Source of the DNA: Candidatus Woesearchaeota archaeon
Lineage (GTDB): Archaea > Nanobdellota > Nanobdellia > Woesearchaeales > UBA10216
Length of the DNA: 18,391 nucleotides
Direction of reading: 5' to 3'
Assembly: GCA_023269295.1 (NCBI GenBank)
Contig: JAHFTU010000011.1
Location: 1-18,391, forward strand
Shown here piece by piece: positions 11,770 through 18,368 of the stretch; positions within the stretch are counted from its first letter, which is position 1; the number at the start of each line of letters is the position of its first letter. Below the pieces are notes generated by a model, which worked only from the letters and a program-made list of their open reading frames with translations, was not told where the DNA came from and did not search any database. The position numbers were made by a program, and so were the translations under genes.

Positions 11770-13542
11770 ATTGCTCCACGCCTGATTCAGGCAGCCCTCT
11801 GCTCTCTGTTCTTTTGCCGAACTCAATTCGCTGGCACAGCCGACTGCCCCTTTCCAAAGGATGTCGTTTTTGCTTGCGGCAGCTATTTTTTCTATGTAGC
11901 TTTTGAATTTTCTCTTATTGACGCTGTGCATAACTATTGCGGCGATGTTGTTTATCCAGTACCAGCTGTCTCCCCTGTGATAGGACTCATTCGTTTCGCC
12001 TGTGTGTTCGCTGCGGAAGCTGCTGTGGGCCTTGTCAATCGTTGCAAGCCCGCCCCAGTCCAGCCAGAATTTCGGAAGGGCGCTTTGTATGCAGGCTTCC
12101 CATTCCTTTTTTGACAGAAGCTCTGGGTAAATGTATGCGGCAATGAAGATGTTTGGCCTGGTGGTGTAATCATTGAGCCTGTCTGCAAGCATGCTGCCGT
12201 TCCAGAAGAACTTCCTCACGTTTTGCCGCAAGGATTTTTCCAAAAGCAAGTATGTTTTCTCTTTTGACAGCTTGTTCATCAGATGGTACATGTTGAGCTG
12301 CATTGCCTGAATCTCAATGCAGGCGCCCTTCCTGCCGTCATCGCTATAGCTTGTGTCCATCCACGTCTCGTTCTTCTCGCTTGTGATAAAGCCATTTTTT
12401 GAATGAAACCGCAGCAGCCCGTCTATTGATTTTTTTAATCCTGCCCTGAGCTTTTTTGTTTCTGCACCAGTGAACTTTCCTTCAGCACGCAAGTCAGAAG
12501 CCCTCTTGAACAGCCACCCTACGCTATCGGCTGAACTGTTCTGTGGATTATCGCTGCTGCCGATGATAATTGGAACCCTTCCGTCTTCAAGAATATAATC
12601 AAGATAGCTTAATACGACTTTTTTCCTCTCTGCAGCTGGCAAAGCAACGCAACTCACCAGCTCATCCCTTGACCACTCCTGAAAGAACCATGGCAAGCCG
12701 GCATACAGTCCAGAACCAGACTTCAGCTTGTCAAGGGCAACAGATGCGGCATTTGCAGCCAGTGTTATCTCATTTTTGCTGCTGCCAGATTTGGTTGAAA
12801 CTCCGCACAATTTGTTGTAATGCGATTTGGCTTCCCTTTTGAGCTTGTCAATGGATTTGAAGACAGCATTTGCTTCCTTTAGAGCTGCCTCAGCGGTTGC
12901 TGCTGCTGATATTACTAGTGTCTTTGCTGTTACCGTGGTTGCCCTGTAAACATACCGTTCGCTGGCAGAGTTCCTTTTTGCATCGAGGATGTAACTCCTG
13001 TTTACCCACTCACCATTGAGGCTGACTGCAAAGCCATCGTGCCTTATTGCAACAAAAATCTTAAATTCTTCCTTTTCGTTTGAATTGTCTTCTTTGTTGT
13101 CGGTCTTTTTCGTAAACTGCATTACAATTGAATCGTCTGCTGCTTTCACCACATTGTAGTGCCTGCCCCATACGCGAAAATCATTTGCAAGCATAACATC
13201 AAAGAAAAGCTCAACAGGAAGCTCAATGCTTGATTGGTAAACAAGGCTGTTCTTTTGCTGTGGCATGAAAAAGGACTCATAAAAGCTGCCGCGGTAAAAT
13301 ATTGCGGAGTAGCCTGTGTTTTCGACAGCTGAAACTTTTTCTTCCGAAGACGCCTTTAAGCTTTCTATTATTTTGAAAAGATTGCCGCCGATTTTTGCAA
13401 AAAATCCCTGGTACTTGCTGCTTTGTGATGCTGAGAAATGAGCAAAACCGCCGCTGCTGTTGGAAAGCACGAAGCTGAGCTCGCCTTCATTTGTTGAGTC
13501 TTTCTCAATTGCCCTGTTGCCGAGGACATGGACTGCCTTCAC
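11734..13542 (-). CDS. Glycogen debranching enzyme (amylo-alpha-1,6-glucosidase, GH133 type)
   Basis: 602 residues, cytoplasmic. The N-terminal ~250 residues are a beta-rich domain matching the glycogen debranching N-terminal domain (an SNSSGGFAHF start; LPVELFFDVMLANDFRVWGR). The C-terminal (alpha/alpha)6 domain carries the catalytic region: GLPWFFQEWSRDEL (282-295), NETWMDTSY (391-399) and CIEIQAMQLN (408-417), ending with ASELSSAKEQRAEGCLNQAWSNSTFIEL, the expected family end. The reaction is hydrolysis of alpha-1,6-glucosidic branch points of glycogen. The usual family motif PWFGRD appears here as PWFFQEWSRDE, a small insertion before the acidic pair. It overlaps the upstream GalT-family gene by four bases (ATGA) and is translated from the same mRNA. 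Confidence 0.92.
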   Translation of the reverse strand: MKAVHVLGNRAIEKDSTNEGELSFVLSNSSGGFAHFSASQSSKYQGFFAKIGGNLFKIIESLKASSEEKVSAVENTGYSAIFYRGSFYESFFMPQQKNSLVYQSSIELPVELFFDVMLANDFRVWGRHYNVVKAADDSIVMQFTKKTDNKEDNSNEKEEFKIFVAIRHDGFAVSLNGEWVNRSYILDAKRNSASERYVYRATTVTAKTLVISAAATAEAALKEANAVFKSIDKLKREAKSHYNKLCGVSTKSGSSKNEITLAANAASVALDKLKSGSGLYAGLPWFFQEWSRDELVSCVALPAAERKKVVLSYLDYILEDGRVPIIIGSSDNPQNSSADSVGWLFKRASDLRAEGKFTGAETKKLRAGLKKSIDGLLRFHSKNGFITSEKNETWMDTSYSDDGRKGACIEIQAMQLNMYHLMNKLSKEKTYLLLEKSLRQNVRKFFWNGSMLADRLNDYTTRPNIFIAAYIYPELLSKKEWEACIQSALPKFWLDWGGLATIDKAHSSFRSEHTGETNESYHRGDSWYWINNIAAIVMHSVNKRKFKSYIEKIAAASKNDILWKGAVGCASELSSAKEQRAEGCLNQAWSNSTFIELVRVLG

Positions 13543-14501
13543 CGCTCTTCACCGCGATAAAACCTTGCAGCATCCTCTGGCGTGACTGAGTTGATGACAA
13601 TGCCGGTGTTAAACTCAAACCCCGCCCATGTTGAAAGCCTCGGCTGGACTTCAATGTGAAAATGAAAGTCACTGCTGCCTTCAGTTGCAGGGAGATAATG
13701 CAGGACATAGTTGTACGGCGCGTTCAACTCTCTCAGCTTTGCAAGCACTTGCTGCAGCACTTGTGAAATGCCCTGAAGCTCATCGGCTGTTGCGTCAGAA
13801 AGCTGCCTGAAGTGCCTCCTCGGGAAAATCCAGATTTCAAAGTTAAACCTTGAAGCGTAAGGAGTAAAAGCAACTGCGTAATTGTTTTCAAAGCACCTTC
13901 TGTAACTGTTTTTTTCTGTTTCAATTATTCTGCAGTAAGGGCACGAATTGTGATTTTTAACTGCTTCGGTTTCTTCCCTTACCTGCTGTGGCAGTATGTT
14001 GACTGAGGCAACCTGGGAGTGCGAGTGCGCCAGGCTTGCGCCAGCTTCCAGGCCGTGGTTCTTGAAGACAGCAACGTACTTTATGCTATCCTTTTTGCCC
14101 AGCTCTGTTATCCTCTCGCGATAAAGCATTAGCAGCTGCAGCACTTCTTCAGCCGTAAAATCCCAAAGCTGCCGTCCATGCTCAGGGGTTTCCACGATAA
14201 TTTCATGGCTGCCGTAAGCAGCTGCAAAAGTGTAGAATGAGTTGTCTGTGCGCGCCTCTTTCGGGCCTTCTTCTGTCACAGCCGGGAAAAGGTTCTGGAA
14301 CCACCGCATGGCCCAGCCGCCGCCAGGGCTGTTTATCCTTCCGATCTCTTTTGGAGTGAGCTTCTCGTTGCCACTGCAAAAAACGCAGGCGTTTGATGCT
14401 GTATCAGCAGCCTGCCTGGCAAAGTCCCTTGGTCTTTTCTTCCGCGACGGGGCGAGTATAACCCACCTATCGAGAATGTAGTCTTTTCTTAACTCAATCA
14501 T
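13539..14501 (-). CDS. galT: Galactose-1-phosphate uridylyltransferase family protein
   Basis: 320 residues, HIT superfamily. N-terminal LRKDYILDRWVILAPSRKKRPRDF is the family start. Zinc-type cysteines: C39/C42 (CVFC) and C187/C190 (CPYC). The active-site triad motif reads H159-S-H161-S-Q163, following NHGLEAGASL; the second His is the expected nucleotidylated residue. Classical Leloir enzymes have HPHxQ, so Pro is replaced by Ser here. The second HIT half has RFNFEIWIFPRRH and FHFHIEVQPR. Established knowledge: the family exchanges nucleoside monophosphate between a sugar-1-phosphate and a UDP/ADP-sugar. Being first in an operon with a debranching enzyme, it may act on glucose-1-phosphate (UDP- or ADP-glucose) rather than galactose. 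Confidence 0.88.
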   Translation of the reverse strand: MIELRKDYILDRWVILAPSRKKRPRDFARQAADTASNACVFCSGNEKLTPKEIGRINSPGGGWAMRWFQNLFPAVTEEGPKEARTDNSFYTFAAAYGSHEIIVETPEHGRQLWDFTAEEVLQLLMLYRERITELGKKDSIKYVAVFKNHGLEAGASLAHSHSQVASVNILPQQVREETEAVKNHNSCPYCRIIETEKNSYRRCFENNYAVAFTPYASRFNFEIWIFPRRHFRQLSDATADELQGISQVLQQVLAKLRELNAPYNYVLHYLPATEGSSDFHFHIEVQPRLSTWAGFEFNTGIVINSVTPEDAARFYRGEER

Positions 14502-14509
14502 CTGTTTTT

Positions 14510-14560
14510 CCTCTTTTTTTGATTAACAGCCTTAAACCACAACTTCTGCTATTAAACTTT
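14510..14560 (-). promoter_or_regulatory. Promoter and SD of the galT/debranching operon
   Basis: Minus-strand GAGG (14510-14513) lies eight bases before the ATG at 14501. A TATA-like AGTTTAATAG at about 14551-14560 would give a leader near 28 nt; GTTTAAGG closer in (about 14530-14537) is an alternative. Confidence 0.45.
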
Positions 14561-14605
14561 TTGGCTGCTTGAGGCTGGACCGAGGCAGCCCCTGAAACCG
14601 AAACA

Positions 14606-14635
14606 TTTATATATCATAATTGGATAATGTTATCC
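14606..14635 (+). promoter_or_regulatory. Promoter with start-site palindrome of the HTH-MNT gene
   Basis: TATA box TTTATATAT (14606-14614) is followed by the palindrome GGATAA-TG-TTATCC (14622-14635) exactly where RNA synthesis should begin, five bases before the ATG. A third GGATAAT half-site overlaps the start codon (14642-14648). The arrangement suits autorepression by the encoded HTH protein. Confidence 0.6.
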
Positions 14636-14639
14636 GAAA

Positions 14640-15227
14640 ATGGATAATAAGTTGAGGATTGTCAATTATCTGGGAAAGCACTTAGGCCAGTCTTTTACGA
14701 TGCTTGAGCTTAGCAAGGCTGCTGGTGTGCCGTACGCTACTTTTTACAGGACGTTGCAGAGGATGGAGGCGCTTGTAACGGTGCGAAGGGTAGGGAAATC
14801 AAAGACTGTAGCTCTCAATACGGATAATGCTTCAGTCAAGCCTTACCTTACTATAAGTTCTGTGGAGGAAAAGCAGGATTTCCTGAAAAAGCAGCCAATC
14901 TTGGGCAAAATAGCTTCTGAGCTTAAGACGAAAGATGTTGTTGTTTTGTTTGGCAGCTACGCTAAGGGAAGTGAAACTGAGCGGTCTGACATTGACCTGC
15001 TCATCATTAGCAAGGGAGGGAAAAAGTCGCTTTCCTTCTCAAAGTACGAGGTGCTGTTTCGCAAGAAGATCAACCCCCTATTTGTTACAAAAAGTGAGTT
15101 TGAAAAAATGCTTCGGGACAGAGATGAGAATGTTGGCAAGCAGGCTTTGAAAAGCCACATAATCCTTAACAATCCTGAAAGCTTTTGGGAGGGTATCTTG
15201 CATGGACGAATACAAGAAGCAGTTTGA
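14640..15227 (+). CDS. HTH-MNT nucleotidyltransferase (MNT/HEPN-type toxin-antitoxin component)
   Basis: 195 residues. Residues 1-60 form a winged helix (FTMLELSKAAGVPYATFYRTLQRM). Residues ~85-165 are a minimal nucleotidyltransferase of the pol-beta superfamily: LFGSYAKGSETERSDIDLLI, with G105-S106 and the two metal ligands D117 and D119 intact. Established knowledge: MNT proteins pair with HEPN-domain proteins, and in studied cases act as antitoxins by AMPylating the HEPN RNase. The next frame begins inside the end of this gene (26-base overlap), as in intact pairs, but is cut short, so this looks like an orphan MNT. The palindrome at its start site suggests self-regulation. Confidence 0.85.
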   Translation: MDNKLRIVNYLGKHLGQSFTMLELSKAAGVPYATFYRTLQRMEALVTVRRVGKSKTVALNTDNASVKPYLTISSVEEKQDFLKKQPILGKIASELKTKDVVVLFGSYAKGSETERSDIDLLIISKGGKKSLSFSKYEVLFRKKINPLFVTKSEFEKMLRDRDENVGKQALKSHIILNNPESFWEGILHGRIQEAV

Positions 15228-15351
15228 GGAGTACGTTAGAGGCAATAGGATAAGCCGTTCTGGTAACTCTTTCAAGATAAAGCTCTTTTTGAAGAAGGGC
15301 CCTATAATTTGTTTTTCTATGTGCGGTATGGCAATGAAATGCTTGGATTAA
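15202..15351 (+). pseudogene. Truncated HEPN-type partner of the MNT gene
   Basis: Frame of 49 residues starting within the MNT gene, in the position where the HEPN partner normally sits. The first ~34 residues (MDEYKKQFEEYVRGNRISRS, then FKIKLFLKKG) look like the N-terminus of such partners. The rest (ICFSMCGMAMKCLD) does not, and no HEPN core (RxxxxH) follows in this frame. I infer loss of the gene body by deletion or frameshift. A neighbouring frame (15267-15494) stays open with one hydrophobic segment but shows no HEPN motif either. The assignment of the N-terminus to the HEPN partner is from memory of related pairs and is moderately sure. Confidence 0.5.
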
Positions 15352-15544
15352 ATAAACCTTTTTCTGTATATTCTGTACCTACCTCTGCATCGGTAAAGAA
15401 CAATAAGAACACTTTATTTGTTGCAGTATTAGTACTTTCATTTTCTATATTCGCTTCTATCAAAAATTTACGGGACTTATTTGAAAAACCATGATTATTC
15501 TCTTTTGGGTTCAACACCCTGTAGCTTGCTGTGAGGATAGTTTA
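15352..15544. other. AT-rich degraded stretch without a convincing gene
   Basis: Between the truncated partner and the phosphatase fragment, frames are open on both strands (plus 15309-15494; minus 15317-15517, no good starts) but neither has an SD, a recognised motif or a plausible composition. Together with the two truncated genes on either side, this reads as a decay or deletion scar. Confidence 0.45.
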
Positions 15545-15628
15545 TTATTTGTTTTTGTATAGCAGTTCTCCCGTTTTGCTCCTGTTTATGTTGGCGGTGC
15601 ATACAAATAACAGCTTTTTCTGTGTCAT
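15545..15628 (-). pseudogene. N-terminal fragment of a low-molecular-weight protein tyrosine phosphatase
   Basis: A 27-residue frame beginning MTQKKLLFVCTANINRSKTG is a near-perfect start of the LMW-PTP family: strand KLLFVC, then the phosphate-binding loop C-x5-R-S (CTANINRS). It has an excellent SD (GGTGAGGTGA, four bases before the ATG). Two consecutive stop codons end it after LLYKNK, far short of the ~110-150 residues of the family, and downstream sequence in this frame does not resemble the rest of the enzyme, including the D-P loop. It lies 53 bases after the winged-helix gene, so may once have been the last gene of that operon. A free P-loop peptide could not fold as a phosphatase; I treat it as a remnant. 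Confidence 0.65.
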
Positions 15629-15681
15629 AGTATCACCTCACCTTGTGACTTTTTTACGAACTGCCGTTTTTCCATGATTAT

Positions 15682-16377
15682 CTAAGCTTCCCCGCCCAGC
15701 TTCACTGTGCCGCCGAACTTTTCCTCAATTATTCTCAGCAGTCTGGCCTTTTCCTGGATGAAAAGCTCTGATGCCTTCTCTGAAATGACAAGCCTGGCGC
15801 TGCATACTTTTTCTGCGGCTTCCAGCAACCCGTCCATGTTTTCCGCCTTTTCAACTTCCGCCTGCAATACTGCAACGCGCCTTTTTATGTAGTCTTCAAA
15901 CAGCTTCGTGGCGTGTATCTTTGGCAGCCAGATTATTATCTTGCTGGTGTCCTTGTCAAGAATCGCTCCCTTGAGAATGGCTTTGAACATGTGCACGTTG
16001 AAGTCTATGCCAACCTCACCTAGCTCTGATGACAGTTTAGCATCAGAGCCCATAATTACGGTGCCTTTTGCTATCTCAGCAGAGCGCTTGCCAAACTCAA
16101 AAAGGGAAACGCGCACCTCATTTCTTGTTAGGAATTCATCCCTGGGCTCGTAAACGAGGCCTGAGGATTTAAGCTCTTTCAAAGTTTCGTTTACTTCTCT
16201 CTTGGTCAGGCCTTTTTCCTTGGAAAGCTTTACCACTTCTTCAATGGGTACTGTTTTGCCGAGCCATTCTTCAAGCTCTTCAATTGCCTGCGTTACTATC
16301 TGGGTTTTTTCTTGGCTGGAATGGTTGCCCAGTTCAGCGTTTCTTGTTTTGTCTTTTTTCTTCTGAGCTTTTTTCAT
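15682..16377 (-). CDS. Winged-helix protein of unknown function, last intact gene of the AAA+ operon
   Basis: 231 residues from ATG 16377, one base after the zinc-ribbon stop (the frame extends upstream to 16464, but that part overlaps the zinc-ribbon gene). N-terminus: very basic (MKKAQKKKDKTR). Residues ~25-85: a winged helix (EEVVKLSKEKGLTKREVNETLKEL, then SSGLVYEPRDEFLT), reminiscent of wings at the C-terminus of archaeal MCM/Cdc6-type proteins. The rest is unrecognised: an alpha/beta stretch (TVIMGSDAKLSSELGEVGIDFN; KIIIWLPKIHATKLFEDYIKRR) and two charged helices, the second ending in EEKFGGTVKLGG. No membrane segments. Given its operon mates, a DNA- or RNA-bound partner or substrate adaptor of the ATPase is a reasonable guess. 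Confidence 0.75.
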   Translation of the reverse strand: MKKAQKKKDKTRNAELGNHSSQEKTQIVTQAIEELEEWLGKTVPIEEVVKLSKEKGLTKREVNETLKELKSSGLVYEPRDEFLTRNEVRVSLFEFGKRSAEIAKGTVIMGSDAKLSSELGEVGIDFNVHMFKAILKGAILDKDTSKIIIWLPKIHATKLFEDYIKRRVAVLQAEVEKAENMDGLLEAAEKVCSARLVISEKASELFIQEKARLLRIIEEKFGGTVKLGGEA

Positions 16378-16378
16378 T

Positions 16379-16570
16379 TTATGCCTTCTTAACGCATTTA
16401 TCACACAGCATTTTTCCGTCAGCAATAAGGTTCTTGTTTTTGGATTCATTTGGTAGTATGTCAAACCATTCGTCCTCTTTGAGCTTCCTGCCGCACTTGC
16501 TGCAGTGTCCGCTGCTTAGCCTGAATAGCTGCTTTACGGCTTCTGATGCTTTCATGTTGCCGCCTTTCAT
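16379..16570 (-). CDS. Small two-CxxC zinc-ribbon protein
   Basis: 63 residues from ATG 16570 (a second ATG at 16555 gives 58). Four cysteines in two CxxC knuckles, C23-x2-C26 (GHCSKCGRKL) and C56-x2-C59 (LCDKCVKK), separated by 29 residues: a single zinc-ribbon or HNH-like knuckle fold with a loop containing EDEWFDILPNES. An N-terminal helix (ASEAVKQLFRLSS) precedes it. No HNH catalytic histidines are visible. It lies between the CxxC microprotein and the winged-helix gene in a tightly spaced minus-strand operon. Probable adaptor or nucleic-acid-binding subunit; family unknown. Confidence 0.75.
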   Translation of the reverse strand: MKGGNMKASEAVKQLFRLSSGHCSKCGRKLKEDEWFDILPNESKNKNLIADGKMLCDKCVKKA

Positions 16571-16586
16571 TTCAGTTCACTAGTTT

Positions 16587-16691
16587 CTAAGGCTTTAGAA
16601 GCTTGAAGCTGTCCTTGCCTTTCTTCATAACCAGCTCCACTTTTTCCTTGCAATTCGGGCATTCAAGTTCGTAACTTTCCTCAAACATCAT
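16587..16691 (-). CDS. 34-residue CxxC microprotein
   Basis: Starts six bases after the AAA+ stop codon. Sequence begins MMFEESYELE and continues CPNCKEKVEL with one CxxC knuckle (C11, C14), then a basic tail (VMKKGKDSFKLLKP). An ideal SD, GGTGAG (16697-16702), formed by the end of the AAA+ gene, stands five bases before the ATG. That SD, the exact fit in the operon gap and the zinc-knuckle composition support it as a real gene. With only two cysteines it may bind zinc as a dimer or together with another protein. No known family recognised. Confidence 0.65.
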   Translation of the reverse strand: MMFEESYELECPNCKEKVELVMKKGKDSFKLLKP

Positions 16692-16697
16692 AAAAGC

Positions 16698-18173
16698 TCA
16701 CCCGAACATCATCAGCGGCCTCTCGCCCTTCCACAGTTCGGCAACTATTCTTGAAAACTTCTCGCTGCCTACGCGCTCATTTGTTTCAAGGTAGCTCTGG
16801 ATAATTTCTTCCCACAGTTTCTCCATTTCCCTAAAGCTCTTGCCTTCTGTGGCCATGGCCAGCTCGTATGAGCCAATGCTGCCGTCAAGCACTTTTGTGG
16901 CCTTGGCTATTTTTCTCCCGAAGAAATCAGCCCTGTCGTCAGATTCGGGGTAGTCGAAACTTATTTTGGTAAACCTGTCCTCCACGCCACTGCCGAGCCT
17001 GTCCTCGTTGTTGGCTATGAGGATTATGATTGCCTTTTCGGAGTTTTCAAAACCTTCAGCCACCCTGTTGAGAGCCCCGACAATGGTGTTGTCATCCTCA
17101 AATCTCGCCCTGCCAAGCGTCTTATCTGCCTCGTCAAACACAACAACGCTTTCCCTGTACCTGCTTGCAATCTTGAAAACCCTCTTCAGCGAATTGTACG
17201 GTCCCATGGAGCTGTAAAGGATGTCAGCGTCAACGCTGATAAGCGGGTAATCCAGTTCGCCAGCGAATGCTTTCGCCATTGCAGTCTTGCCAGTGCCGTT
17301 AGGGCCTGTGAAAAGCAGCATGTTATGCCTCTTAAGCCCAAGCTCGCCAGCCAAGTCTGGTTTTTTAGCGGCAGCAATAAGCCTTCTTAGCTTGTTCTTG
17401 ATGTGCTGGTTGCCAACCATGTCAGCAAAGCGAAGCCGTATGTTTCTCTTGATGTCAAAGCCTCGCAGGCCGCCAGGCCGGTAGCTTGCCAGCGCCTTGG
17501 AGACAGAAGCACCGGTAACTTCAGAATTGCCAAAACGGTAAGCTGTTCTGGTAATCTCAGCTATGTCCCTAAAATTGTAGCCGATTGAAAGCGCAGTCAG
17601 CTTTTCCAGAAGTTCAGCAGGCACGAAGCTGGAATACATGGCTGTAAGGAAGCGCTTTTTTTCAGAGTCAGAAGGCAGCCCGGCCTCAATCCTTGCGTCA
17701 AACCTGTCAAAAAGCTCAGGGTCAAGGCTGTCATTGTTCACTGTGACTATAAGGAAGGCATCAGTCCTCATCTTAAGCTCTTCCAGCAGTTCCATAAGCT
17801 CCTTTTTGTCAGAAAAGACGTAGTCAAAATCCTTCTTTTCCATTACATAGTCCAGGTCGTCAATGAGCACAGCAACATTCCCTGTTGACTTTACCGCAGC
17901 CACAACCTCCTTAATGGTAACGCAGCGGATGACGTCTTTGCCTTTAAGCCTGGAAGCGCCAGCCACAACAACTTTCCAGCCAGGGCATGAGCTTAGAAGG
18001 CGCTCTGCAAGGTAAGTCTTGCCAATGCCTGTGTTGCCCATCAGCAAAACAGACCTGCTCGCAAAGTGGGGAGTGCACTCGCCATTCAGGAAGCGGTAGG
18101 CGTGGACCAGAACCTGCCTGTCAGACTCGTCTAGGTCGCTATCATTTATTAAGTCAAGAAACTCGCCAGCCAT
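16698..18173 (-). CDS. Tandem AAA+ ATPase (two CDC48/VAT-like modules) of unknown role
   Basis: 491 residues, two AAA+ modules. Module 1: Walker A GNTGIGKT (46-53), Walker B-type VAVLIDDLD (100-108) with Asp where the catalytic Glu normally stands, sensor N146 in VTVNND, finger-like FDRFDAR (155-161) and IGYNFRDI as sensor-2 region. Module 2: Walker A GPNGTGKT (290-297), canonical Walker B VVVFDEAD (343-350, E348), sensor NN at 388-389, GVEDRF with R400. There is no CDC48-type N domain: only ~40 residues precede module 1. A C-terminal MMFG tail is notable. Homologues remodel proteins or complexes. First gene of a four-gene operon with two zinc-knuckle proteins and a winged-helix protein. Not MCM, Cdc6, RuvB or Lon; the substrate is unknown. 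Confidence 0.85.
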   Translation of the reverse strand: MAGEFLDLINDSDLDESDRQVLVHAYRFLNGECTPHFASRSVLLMGNTGIGKTYLAERLLSSCPGWKVVVAGASRLKGKDVIRCVTIKEVVAAVKSTGNVAVLIDDLDYVMEKKDFDYVFSDKKELMELLEELKMRTDAFLIVTVNNDSLDPELFDRFDARIEAGLPSDSEKKRFLTAMYSSFVPAELLEKLTALSIGYNFRDIAEITRTAYRFGNSEVTGASVSKALASYRPGGLRGFDIKRNIRLRFADMVGNQHIKNKLRRLIAAAKKPDLAGELGLKRHNMLLFTGPNGTGKTAMAKAFAGELDYPLISVDADILYSSMGPYNSLKRVFKIASRYRESVVVFDEADKTLGRARFEDDNTIVGALNRVAEGFENSEKAIIILIANNEDRLGSGVEDRFTKISFDYPESDDRADFFGRKIAKATKVLDGSIGSYELAMATEGKSFREMEKLWEEIIQSYLETNERVGSEKFSRIVAELWKGERPLMMFG

Positions 18174-18224
18174 TTTAACTCACTTCTCCCCGAAAATCCT
18201 GCGGAGCCACTGCAAATCTTACAG

Positions 18225-18237
18225 CCCCTATTTATGC
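18225..18237 (-). promoter_or_regulatory. Promoter of the AAA+ operon
   Basis: Minus-strand GCATAAATAGGGG: TATA box CATAAATA followed by GGGG, predicting transcription start near 18206 and a leader of about 32 nt. GTGAG (18179-18183) stands five bases before the ATG as an SD. Confidence 0.55.
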
Positions 18238-18276
18238 TTTTCTATCTTTTAGTTTACATGTTGCATTATAGTAAGA

Positions 18277-18284
18277 TTTATATA
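18277..18284 (+). promoter_or_regulatory. Possible divergent TATA box
   Basis: TTTATATA points rightwards, away from the AAA+ operon. Transcription would start near 18308, upstream of the possible gene at 18369. Confidence 0.35.
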
Positions 18285-18368
18285 TTAATTGGGAAATGGA
18301 GGATGTGGACAGGCAGCAAAGGCAAAAAGCTATTAAAGATGGTACAGAAAGCACGCAACTGGCACTAA

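Noticed and set aside
15309..15494. 61-codon plus-strand frame with a hydrophobic segment
   Set aside because: Start is TTG with no SD or TATA box, it overlaps the truncated HEPN-like frame, and I recognise no domain.
15317..15517. 66-codon minus-strand frame downstream of the phosphatase fragment
   Set aside because: It continues the phosphatase frame after two stops but shows no LMW-PTP features and no start signal.
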